Positions 5,658-11,025 of a stretch of DNA of 11,025 bases are shown piece after piece; the stretch's first letter is position 1; every line of letters starts with the position of its first letter. The DNA is from Candidatus Dormiibacterota bacterium (GTDB lineage Bacteria > Chloroflexota > Dormibacteria > Aeolococcales > Aeolococcaceae). The stretch spans positions 1 to 11,025 of the forward strand of contig PLAX01000101.1 of the NCBI GenBank assembly GCA_003135255.1, in the 5' to 3' direction. Below the pieces are notes generated by a model. That model saw only the letters and a program-made list of their open reading frames with translations, was not told where the DNA came from and made no database searches. The position numbers were made by a program, and so were the translations under genes.

Positions 5658-6764
5658 TCAGCCGGAGACGGTACCCGACTCGCCGCCGGTCGCGGCGGCG
5701 CGCTCGCTGGCCTCCACGCAGCCGTCGATGACCGCGGTCATCACCCGTCCCACCGCCTCAGCGGAGAGACGCGGCACCCGACTGGCGACATGGGCGATGA
5801 CCTCCAGCTCGCGGCTGCGGTCACGCACGGTCAGACCGCTCCGTCGCTTGTCCCGCTGCACGGCGTCGACCGCTCCGGCGCGACTCTGGAGCACGGCTCC
5901 CAGGGCCAGGTCCAGCGAATCGATGATCTGGCGGTGCTCGGCGAGCTCGGTCGCCTGGTGACCGCGCAGCATCGGCGCCAGCACCGCGGCCCCGGCGATG
6001 ATCGCCTCCAGGGTCTCGGGCGTGATGGCCTGGGCGGCGTCGCTCCAGGACTCCGAGGGCACGGGGTGGGATTCGATCAGGAGCCCGTCAGCCCCGGCGG
6101 CCACGGCTGCCAGCGCCAACGCGGGGACCCAGTCGGCGCGGCCGGCGGCATGACTCGGATCGACGATCACGGGCAGCGGCGTGCGCTCGCGCAGCACCGG
6201 GACGGCGGAAACGTCGAGGGTGTTGCGGGTGGCCGTCTCGAAGGTGCGGATGCCCCGCTCGCAGAGGATGACCTGGGGGTTGCCCTCGGCCAGCACGTAC
6301 TCGGCGGCGGCAAGCCATTCGTCGTAGGTGGCGGCCATCCCCCGCTTGAGCACGACCGGGAGGCCGGAGCGGCCCGCGGCGCGCAGCAGGGGGGTGTTCT
6401 GCATCGAGCGCGCGCCGATCATGAAGGCGTCGACGCGGCCCGTCAGCATCTCCACGTGCTCCGCGGAGAGCGGCTCGACGAGCACCGGCTTGCCGGTCAG
6501 GGCGCGGGCCTTCTCGACGAGCGCGAGGCCCTCCTCGCCCATCCCCTGGAAGGCGTCCGGCCGGGTGCGGGGCTTGAAGATGCTGGCCCGCAGCATCGAG
6601 GCCCCGGCCTGGTGCATGGCCAGCGCGTGGCCGACGTACCCCGGCTCGACCGCGCAGGGCCCGGCGATGACCGGGACGGCTGGACCGCCAAAGACTACGT
6701 CCGCGACGGTGACGCGACGCCGCGCGGGTGACGAGGTGATGGGCTTGAGCAGATCCGTGAGCAT
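5658..6764 (-). CDS. aroF: Bifunctional DAHP synthase (type I-beta) with C-terminal chorismate mutase domain
   Basis: Residues 20-265 are a type I-beta DAHP synthase, which joins phosphoenolpyruvate and erythrose 4-phosphate in the first shikimate step. Visible motifs are AGPC (34-37), KPRT (64-67), QNTPLL, LKRG (139-142), CERGIRTFETATRNTLD (168-184), DPSHAAGR (202-209) and ESHPVPSESWSD (231-242). Metal ligands would be Cys37, His205, Glu231 and Asp242; the last three have the same spacing as in the Thermotoga enzyme. Residues 276-355 match AroQ chorismate mutase, with Arg278, Arg295, Lys306, Asp315, Arg318 and Glu319 spaced as Arg11, Arg28, Lys39, Asp48, Arg51 and Glu52 in E. coli. Chorismate mutase makes prephenate for Phe and Tyr. 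Bacillus has this domain N-terminal; here it is C-terminal, as in Porphyromonas. In such fusions the mutase domain also serves as the prephenate feedback sensor. The start has a GGAGG five bases upstream. The gene symbol is provisional. Confidence 0.95.
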   Translation of the reverse strand: MLTDLLKPITSSPARRRVTVADVVFGGPAVPVIAGPCAVEPGYVGHALAMHQAGASMLRASIFKPRTRPDAFQGMGEEGLALVEKARALTGKPVLVEPLSAEHVEMLTGRVDAFMIGARSMQNTPLLRAAGRSGLPVVLKRGMAATYDEWLAAAEYVLAEGNPQVILCERGIRTFETATRNTLDVSAVPVLRERTPLPVIVDPSHAAGRADWVPALALAAVAAGADGLLIESHPVPSESWSDAAQAITPETLEAIIAGAAVLAPMLRGHQATELAEHRQIIDSLDLALGAVLQSRAGAVDAVQRDKRRSGLTVRDRSRELEVIAHVASRVPRLSAEAVGRVMTAVIDGCVEASERAAATGGESGTVSG

Positions 6765-6803
6765 CGGTGCCTCCAGTGCTGTGTGAGGACCGGGCCCGGT
6801 TCG

Positions 6804-6841
6804 CGAGATCCGGGTCGGCCTCTCGGCCTCCCGGGATCTCG
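6804..6841 (-). terminator. Strong hairpin between leader peptide and aroF, candidate attenuator
   Basis: In RNA order it begins eight bases after the leader peptide stop. Outer arms CGAGATCC/GGATCTCG pair perfectly, continue through GGG/CCC with one bulged base, and enclose an inner GGCC-GAGA-GGCC stem. No U-tract follows. A segment of the leader reading frame, TCGGCCCC (6881-6888), can pair with GG(A)GGCCGA inside this hairpin, giving an alternative fold as in classical attenuation. Whether it stops RNA polymerase or acts otherwise cannot be decided by eye. Confidence 0.55.
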
Positions 6842-6849
6842 GCGCAGGA

Positions 6850-6936
6850 CTACTTGCTCAGCAGCACCCGCACCGGCCCAGGGGCCGATGTGGCGTACTC
6901 AAAGTAAAAGTAGAACCGCGGCGCGATCGCGAACAT
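6850..6936 (-). CDS. Phe/Tyr-rich leader peptide of the aroF operon (28 residues)
   Basis: A 29-codon frame (28 residues plus TAG) begins MFAIAPRFYFYFEYA and ends VRVLLSK. Residues 8-14 hold three Phe and three Tyr in seven positions, and two of the Phe codons are TTT, rare in this G+C-rich window. It ends 85 bases before the DAHP synthase-chorismate mutase gene, on the same strand, with a strong hairpin between. This is the layout of ribosome-mediated attenuation: lack of charged tRNA-Phe or tRNA-Tyr would stall the ribosome at this run and change downstream RNA folding. No Shine-Dalgarno precedes the ATG, but a -10-like TACCAT does, so translation may be leaderless. The peptide itself likely has no other job. 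Confidence 0.8.
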   Translation of the reverse strand: MFAIAPRFYFYFEYATSAPGPVRVLLSK

Positions 6937-6944
6937 CGAGCGGG

Positions 6945-6950
6945 ATGGTA
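6945..6950 (-). promoter_or_regulatory. Candidate -10 element for the leader peptide transcript
   Basis: TACCAT on the minus strand fits the TANNNT form of high-GC -10 boxes, and its last base is eight bases before the leader ATG at 6936. This would make the transcript leaderless or nearly so. No good -35 is visible, so this rests on position and on the missing Shine-Dalgarno. Confidence 0.35.
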
Positions 6951-6975
6951 GCAGGGTCCGGCTCCCGAGAGTGGA

Positions 6976-7275
6976 TCAGGCCGGCGGCTCCCCGCCGGAT
7001 GGCTCGGGCTCACCCGGAGGTGAGCCCGTCCCGGGGCTCTCCGGGGCGCCCCCCCAAGGAGCCGGCGGGAACGTGGCGGGTGCGGCCTGCATGGGACGCG
7101 GCCGGCTGCCGACAGCTGAGGCGAAGAGGTAGAACGCCACCAGGATCAGGAGGATTGGACCAATCCAGTCGAGCCGCGTGATGAGGCTTACCCCGTTGGT
7201 GAGGAGGAGGACGCCGGCGCCGACGAAGATCAGGCCAAAGACGAACGACGACCAGCAGAATCGACGTGCGCGCAT
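6976..7275 (-). CDS. Small LiaI/LiaF-TM-like membrane protein
   Basis: This 99-residue protein has a basic N-terminus (MRARRFCW), two closely spaced membrane helices at about 10-27 and 37-56, and a Pro/Gly/Glu-rich disordered tail. The segment FGLIFVGAGVLLLTNG...WIGPILLILVAFYLF matches the general form of the LiaF N-terminal transmembrane unit (DUF5668/LiaI-like). It follows the PspC-LiaF gene, whose stop overlaps its start (TGATG), so the two should be co-translated. It may be a membrane partner that tethers or modulates the LiaF-like protein. A GTG at 7278 gives one more residue, but the GGGAGG upstream is better spaced for the ATG at 7275. Family assignment is by hydropathy pattern and context only. 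Confidence 0.75.
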   Translation of the reverse strand: MRARRFCWSSFVFGLIFVGAGVLLLTNGVSLITRLDWIGPILLILVAFYLFASAVGSRPRPMQAAPATFPPAPWGGAPESPGTGSPPGEPEPSGGEPPA

Positions 7276-8915
7276 CACTCTCCTCCCGTCTCGACGGTGA
7301 TCTGCCCAAACCCGACGCTCAGATTGAGGTCAAGGCTGCCGCTGGGCTCTGCCCCGGTCGCCGCGGCCACGCGCTCGGAGATCTGCATCCCGGAGTTGGT
7401 GCTCCCCAGCAGGGTCAGCTGCCCTGCGCCCACCTTGCCGGTCACGTCGACCGTGGTGCCCGGGGGCACGAAGACCACCAGCTGGCCAAAGGCGTCGCTG
7501 GCGGTGACCGTCAGGTGCTGATTGCCGACGTCGATCCCGCTCAGGTCGACGGTCAGCTGGCCGGCGACCAGCCGGTAGGTGGGCTGCAGCGTGCTCAACT
7601 CGGGGGAGTAGCTCACCTGGCCCACCCCCCCGGTTAGCGGCTCGGGGACGAGCGCCGCCGCCGCACCGAACGGGAGGAGGCAGATGCCAAGCCACACCAG
7701 CAGGGAGGAGCGGCCAAACCACGCCCCGACCGCCAGAGTAAGGCCGAGCACCACGAAGACGATGCCGAAGCCCATCTCGGCGGTGAGGTGGATGACCCCC
7801 GCGCTCTGCAGGAGCAGGGCAACACCGACGGCCAGCACCACCGCAGCCAGGCCGACGGTCCCGAGGCGGAGACCACCGGAGCGGTAGGCGCTCCCGGACC
7901 ACGCAGCCGGCGCCGCGTAGGCGGTTGTGGCGTAGGCCGGCCGGGGGGTGTAGGACGTATAGGGCGCGTAGGAGGAGGTGTACGCCTGCTGCGCGGGAGC
8001 CGCAGGCGGGTACGCGGAGGGCACCTCCCCGGTTGCTGCCGCCGGAGACGTGTACCCGGCCGGATCCACGGGGACGGACGGAGCCGGGGGGGCTCCCGCC
8101 GGGTATCTCGCCGGCCAGGCATCCCCGACCAGGAACAGCAGGCCGATGCAGATCAGCGCCGCCCCCCAGATCAGCCCCGAGTAGTGAAAGTCGAAGTTGC
8201 TGGCCAGGACGAGGACGGCGACGATCACGAAGAAAGCCCCGGCGATGATGCGCAGGTCGGTTCCCGGTCCGCGTGCCCCGGGAACCCCGCCCCCGAATGG
8301 GGGGACACCCCCGGCCGGCGGGACACCGTCGATGGCCGGCATCAGCAGCCACCCGACGATGTAGAGGATGACCCCGAGGCCGCCGAAGAGGCCGAGGATG
8401 AAGAAGGCGAGCCGGACCAGGTTGGCGTCCACCTCCAGGTATGCGCCCAGCCCGGAGGCGACCCCGGCCACCCACCGGTCATTGCGGAGGCGGTAGAGGC
8501 GGCGGGGTGAGGAGCCCGTCATCGCCCCGATCGGGAGACCGTCGGCCGCCGGCATCACCACCCACGCGACGAGATAGAGGAGGAACCCCAATCCGCCGAT
8601 GAAGGCGAGGACCACGAAGGCCAGCCGGACCCACACGGGGTCCAGCTCCAGATGCGCGGCCAGCCCGGAGGCGACGCCGGCGACCACCCGGTCGTTGCGC
8701 AGGCGGTAGAGGCGGCGGACGGGCGGTGGCGGCACCGCGCCGCCGGAGGGGGGCACGGCTCCCCAGGGAGGGGGCGAGGCGGCTCCGCCGGGGGGCGCCT
8801 CCCAGCCGGGCGGCGTCGTCGACCCGGCGTAAGCGGGCGTGTCGCTGGACGGCGCCTCTCCCGCCGGCGGCATGCCGGACGGGTCGGGGCCCTGTTGGCC
8901 GGGGGTCTGCTCCAT
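7275..8915 (-). CDS. Fusion protein: two tandem PspC domains plus LiaF-like membrane and C-terminal domains
   Basis: The 546-residue protein opens with a Pro/Gly/Ala-rich, probably cytoplasmic tail (1-65). Two PspC domains follow (67-122 and 138-193), each starting RRLYRLRNDR and containing VAGVASGL before a hydrophobic helix ending in MP. Next come a helix pair (222-264), a Tyr/Pro/Ala-rich linker (268-345), further helices (349-397 and 403-420) and a beta-rich C-terminal domain (445-545) with repeated G-Q-L/I-T-V strands, like the LiaF C-terminal domain (DUF2154). PspC proteins sense envelope stress, and LiaF restrains the LiaS kinase in Firmicutes. A kinase with its own PspC domain is encoded divergently, so this is probably the accessory sensor or inhibitor of that kinase. 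The ATG at 8915 has AGGAG seven bases upstream. The frame stays open to 9206, but that extension has no such site and is unlike PspC proteins. Confidence 0.9.
   Translation of the reverse strand: MEQTPGQQGPDPSGMPPAGEAPSSDTPAYAGSTTPPGWEAPPGGAASPPPWGAVPPSGGAVPPPPVRRLYRLRNDRVVAGVASGLAAHLELDPVWVRLAFVVLAFIGGLGFLLYLVAWVVMPAADGLPIGAMTGSSPRRLYRLRNDRWVAGVASGLGAYLEVDANLVRLAFFILGLFGGLGVILYIVGWLLMPAIDGVPPAGGVPPFGGGVPGARGPGTDLRIIAGAFFVIVAVLVLASNFDFHYSGLIWGAALICIGLLFLVGDAWPARYPAGAPPAPSVPVDPAGYTSPAAATGEVPSAYPPAAPAQQAYTSSYAPYTSYTPRPAYATTAYAAPAAWSGSAYRSGGLRLGTVGLAAVVLAVGVALLLQSAGVIHLTAEMGFGIVFVVLGLTLAVGAWFGRSSLLVWLGICLLPFGAAAALVPEPLTGGVGQVSYSPELSTLQPTYRLVAGQLTVDLSGIDVGNQHLTVTASDAFGQLVVFVPPGTTVDVTGKVGAGQLTLLGSTNSGMQISERVAAATGAEPSGSLDLNLSVGFGQITVETGGE
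8337..8717 (-). repeat. Internal tandem duplication: two PspC-coding units
   Basis: Units at 8550-8717 and 8337-8504 (56 codons each) encode related PspC domains separated by about 15 codons. The first ten residues are identical, and so are VAGVASGL and VRLAF. Substitutions concentrate in the membrane helix and are mostly between hydrophobic residues. The DNA also stays similar at the domain starts, but the units are clearly diverged, so this is an old duplication rather than an assembly artefact. Confidence 0.8.
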
Positions 8916-9105
8916 GGTCGATCTCCTGGATCCGGCGACCTTGCACACCTGGGCCGGCGGTCGTGCTGCCGTTGCCGAGCCCTCTCTGTCGCCTGCCCAG
9001 CGTGGACCGCCGCGGCACCAAGCGCCATCCGGCGAGTCCCTGGAGAATCCCCGAGCCTCACCGGGATCTCTCAGGGCACCGCCCGATATCGCGACCCCGC
9101 GTGGC

Positions 9106-9121
9106 GTGTCAGGCTTGACAC
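9106..9121. promoter_or_regulatory. Perfect palindrome GTGTCA-N4-TGACAC at the kinase start
   Basis: GTGTCAGGCTTGACAC is a perfect 6-base inverted repeat with a four-base spacer, ending one base before the GTG of the histidine kinase, in the 207-base gap between the two divergent PspC genes. Dyads of this size are typical operators for dimeric regulators, and the NarL/LuxR-type regulator encoded two genes away is the natural candidate. On the minus strand CTGACA in the same element could be the -35 of the PspC-LiaF gene, with GATATC or ATATCG 16-17 bases on. In the kinase transcript it might instead form a small hairpin at the start codon. The rest of the 207-base gap shows no other clear element. 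Confidence 0.4.
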
Positions 9122-9122
9122 G

Positions 9123-10403
9123 GTGAGCACAACCTCCACCGCGCACGATCCCCGAGGTGCGACCGGAGCCCACGATGGGGCCAGCCGGCCGGGGCCGCGA
9201 CGCCACCGCCTCGTCATCCGCAGCCGGAACGACCGGGTGCTCACGGGCACGGCTGCCGGGCTCGCCGAGGCGCTCGGCATCGAGCCATTGCTGGTGCGGC
9301 TCAGCCTTGCGGTGCTCACCGTCGCAGGCGGAACCGGTATCGCCCTCTACCTCGTCCTCTGGATTCTCAGTGCAGAACCGGACGCCACCACCCCCGACCT
9401 GGCGGTTCGGGAAGCGCCTCGGACCCGTCAGATCGCCGCGGTGGCCTGCATCGTGGCCGGCTGCATGCTGGTGCTCCGCTCCACGGGCCTCTGGTTCGGC
9501 GACGCCATCGTCTGGCCGGTCGCCCTGGCGGCGGCGGGCTCGGCCCTGATCTGGGCTCGCAGCGACGAGGGTGACCGGCAGCGCTGGGCTCGGATCAGCG
9601 AGCGCCTACCCGGCCACTCGGTGGTGAGCGTCTTCGGGGGCAGGATCTCACCGCTTCGCGTCGCCGGGGGCGGCCTGCTGATCGCCGCCGGGATGACCTT
9701 GTTCCTGGTCGTCAACGGCACCCTGGCCTCCGCCCGCACGGCACTGCTCGCGGTGCTGGTCACCGCGGTGGGGCTGGGCCTGATCCTGGGTCCGTGGATC
9801 CTCCGCCTCGCCCGCGACGCCGGGGAGGAGCGGCGGCAGCGCATCCGCTCCGAGGAACGGGCGGAGATCGCCGCCCATCTCCACGACTCCGTGCTCCACA
9901 CCCTCGCCCTGATCCAGCGGAGTGACGACCCCGCCGACGTCGCCGCTCTTGCCCGGCGTCAGGAGCGAGAGCTCAGGGCCTGGCTCGACCACCGACCCAC
10001 GCCCTCGGAGCAGCAGGACCTGCGCGGGGCGGTGGACGCCCTGGCCTCGCGCGTCGAGGAGCTCCACCACGTGACCGTCGACACCGTGGTGGTGGGCGAC
10101 GCCCCGGTCACGGAAAACGTCGGTGCCCTGCTCCTCGCCTGCCAGGAGGCGGCCATCAACGCCGCCCGCCACTCCGGCTCGCCACGAGTGTCCATCTATG
10201 TCGAGGCCGACAGCGACGGCATCACCGCCTACGTCCGCGACGAGGGCGCAGGCTTCGACATCAACGCGGTGCCCCCCGACCGCCGCGGCATCGCCCAGTC
10301 GGTGATCGGACGGATGCGCCGTCATGGAGGTTCGGCGACGATCACGAGTCAGCCCGGGCAGGGCACCGAGGTCCAGCTCCAGCTCCCGAGGGCGGCGTCG
10401 TGA
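9123..10403 (+). CDS. Sensor histidine kinase with N-terminal PspC domain (HisKA_3/NarX-LiaS type)
   Basis: The 426-residue protein starts with a short charged tail, then a PspC domain (about 30-86: RSRNDRVLTGTAAGLAEALG, then a membrane helix). More helices follow at about 103-119, 126-143, 179-198 and 205-228. The cytoplasmic kinase part has a HisKA_3 dimerisation helix with phosphoacceptor His254 in AHLHDSV, and an HATPase domain with N-box QEAAINAARH (341-350), G1 DEGAGFD (373-379) and a final GGSATI...GQGTEVQLQLP. It should sense envelope stress through its membrane part and phosphorylate the regulator whose gene overlaps its stop by GTGA. The GTG start at 9123 is the only start codon seen before the PspC domain; the open frame further upstream is antisense to the PspC-LiaF gene. 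No Shine-Dalgarno precedes it. Only the exact start is uncertain. Confidence 0.9.
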   Translation: MSTTSTAHDPRGATGAHDGASRPGPRRHRLVIRSRNDRVLTGTAAGLAEALGIEPLLVRLSLAVLTVAGGTGIALYLVLWILSAEPDATTPDLAVREAPRTRQIAAVACIVAGCMLVLRSTGLWFGDAIVWPVALAAAGSALIWARSDEGDRQRWARISERLPGHSVVSVFGGRISPLRVAGGGLLIAAGMTLFLVVNGTLASARTALLAVLVTAVGLGLILGPWILRLARDAGEERRQRIRSEERAEIAAHLHDSVLHTLALIQRSDDPADVAALARRQERELRAWLDHRPTPSEQQDLRGAVDALASRVEELHHVTVDTVVVGDAPVTENVGALLLACQEAAINAARHSGSPRVSIYVEADSDGITAYVRDEGAGFDINAVPPDRRGIAQSVIGRMRRHGGSATITSQPGQGTEVQLQLPRAAS

Positions 10404-11025
10404 GCCCCACCACCCCCCGCATCCGCCTCTTCCTGGTCGACGACCACCAGCTCTTCCGCAGCGGGCTTCGCGCCGAGCTGGAGGGCGAATTCGAGATCGT
10501 CGGCGAGGCCGGTGACGTGGACCAGGCAGTCGCCGGGATCGCGACGCTCACACCCGACGTCGTCCTCCTCGACGTCCACCTCCCCGGGGGCGGGGGGGCC
10601 ACCGTGGCCGACGCCATCTTCCGCCGCGGCGCGTCGGAGACCCGCTTCCTGGGCATCTCGGTCTCCGACGCGCCCGAGGACGTCATCGGGGTGATCCGCG
10701 CGGGAGCGCGGGGCTACGTCACCAAGTCCATCTCCCCTACCGAGCTGGCCGACGCCATCCGCCGGGTGCACAGCGGCGACGCCGTCTTCTCCCCGCGCCT
10801 GGCGGGATTCGTCCTCGACGCCTTCCGCGGCGACCTCCCCACCAGCATCGACCCGGAGCTGGACCAGCTCACCCCCCGCGAGCGCGAGGTGCTCCGCCAC
10901 ATCGCCCGGGGCTTCACCTACAAGGAGATCGGGGTGCGGCTCAATCTCTCCGCCAAGACCGTGGAGACCCACGTCTCCTCGGTGCTGCGCAAGCTCCAGC
11001 TCTCCAGCCGCTACGAGCTGACCCG
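10400..11025 (+). CDS. NarL/FixJ-family response regulator (REC + LuxR-type HTH), cut by window end
   Basis: The frame is open to the window edge, giving 208 codons; a full NarL-type regulator has about 210-220, so only the last few residues are missing. The receiver domain (about 8-125) shows the acidic pair Asp14-Asp15 (LVDDHQLFRSGL), phosphoacceptor Asp58 (VVLLDVHLPG) and Lys109 (GYVTKS). The C-terminal helix-turn-helix (about 156-208) has LTPREREVLRHIARG, then YKEIGVRLNLSAKTVETHVSSVLRKLQ, the LuxR/GerE signature. Its GTG start overlaps the kinase TGA, so it is the cognate partner and is translated by coupling. Likely targets are the divergent PspC genes, perhaps through the palindrome at 9106-9121. 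Confidence 0.95.
   Translation, partial: MSPTTPRIRLFLVDDHQLFRSGLRAELEGEFEIVGEAGDVDQAVAGIATLTPDVVLLDVHLPGGGGATVADAIFRRGASETRFLGISVSDAPEDVIGVIRAGARGYVTKSISPTELADAIRRVHSGDAVFSPRLAGFVLDAFRGDLPTSIDPELDQLTPREREVLRHIARGFTYKEIGVRLNLSAKTVETHVSSVLRKLQLSSRYELT

Noticed and set aside
5790..6731. Plus-strand open frame (313 codons) opposite the DAHP synthase-mutase gene
   Set aside because: Antisense shadow with Gly/Arg/His/Asp-rich composition; the minus strand holds all catalytic motifs.
8652..9122. N-terminal extension of the histidine kinase back to an ATG at 8652
   Set aside because: The extension runs antisense to the PspC-LiaF gene and through the divergent regulatory gap; its sequence is unlike any sensor domain, and the PspC domain begins soon after the GTG at 9123.
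8916..9206. N-terminal extension of the PspC-LiaF gene up to an ATG at 9206
   Set aside because: It would overlap the start of the divergent kinase and lacks a good ribosome binding site; the ATG at 8915 has AGGAG at proper spacing.

Overview
The window is about 70% G+C. Genes are packed with ATGA/GTGA stop-start overlaps, GTG starts occur, and Shine-Dalgarno-led starts mix with starts that look leaderless. With PspC/LiaF envelope-stress genes and ABC-2 exporters, this points to a high-GC, Gram-positive-type bacterium. Actinomycetota, or a relative such as Dormibacterota or another Chloroflexota-like lineage, would fit; nothing in the window fixes the phylum. No rRNA, tRNA, insertion sequence, phage gene or CRISPR array was seen, so this reads as chromosome.

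Layout. (1) 1-1075, minus: the 5' part of an exported alpha/alpha-barrel (prenyltransferase/squalene-oxidase repeat) protein behind a clear cobalamin riboswitch. Fold type plus B12 control suggest a transcobalamin/intrinsic-factor-like corrinoid-binding protein. Between aptamer and gene lie a possible kissing hairpin, a 15-codon upstream ORF whose stop overlaps the gene's Shine-Dalgarno, and a second hairpin. (2) 1083-3921: an ABC-2 exporter operon (ATPase then permease, minus) divergent from a TetR-family regulator (plus). The regulator appears to be leaderless, and the gap holds three AAC...GTT palindromes. (3) 3957-6936, minus: one apparent transcription unit made of a 28-residue leader peptide with an F-Y-F-Y-F-E-Y run, a strong hairpin, a DAHP synthase with a C-terminal chorismate mutase domain, and a second ABC-2 exporter (ATPase then permease). 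This is the signature of Phe/Tyr attenuation of aromatic biosynthesis, with an exporter placed downstream of the same control. (4) 6976-11025: a PspC/LiaF-type envelope-stress module. On the minus strand are a protein with two tandem PspC domains fused to a LiaF-like C-terminus and a small LiaI/LiaF-TM-like membrane protein. Divergent on the plus strand are a histidine kinase with its own N-terminal PspC domain and a NarL/LuxR-type response regulator cut by the window end. A perfect 6-4-6 palindrome abuts the kinase start.

The points most worth following are the aromatic leader peptide with its aroF/exporter unit, the B12 riboswitch with an upstream-ORF expression platform, and the PspC-PspC-LiaF fusion facing a PspC-kinase. 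All functions are read from sequence motifs; no database search was possible.
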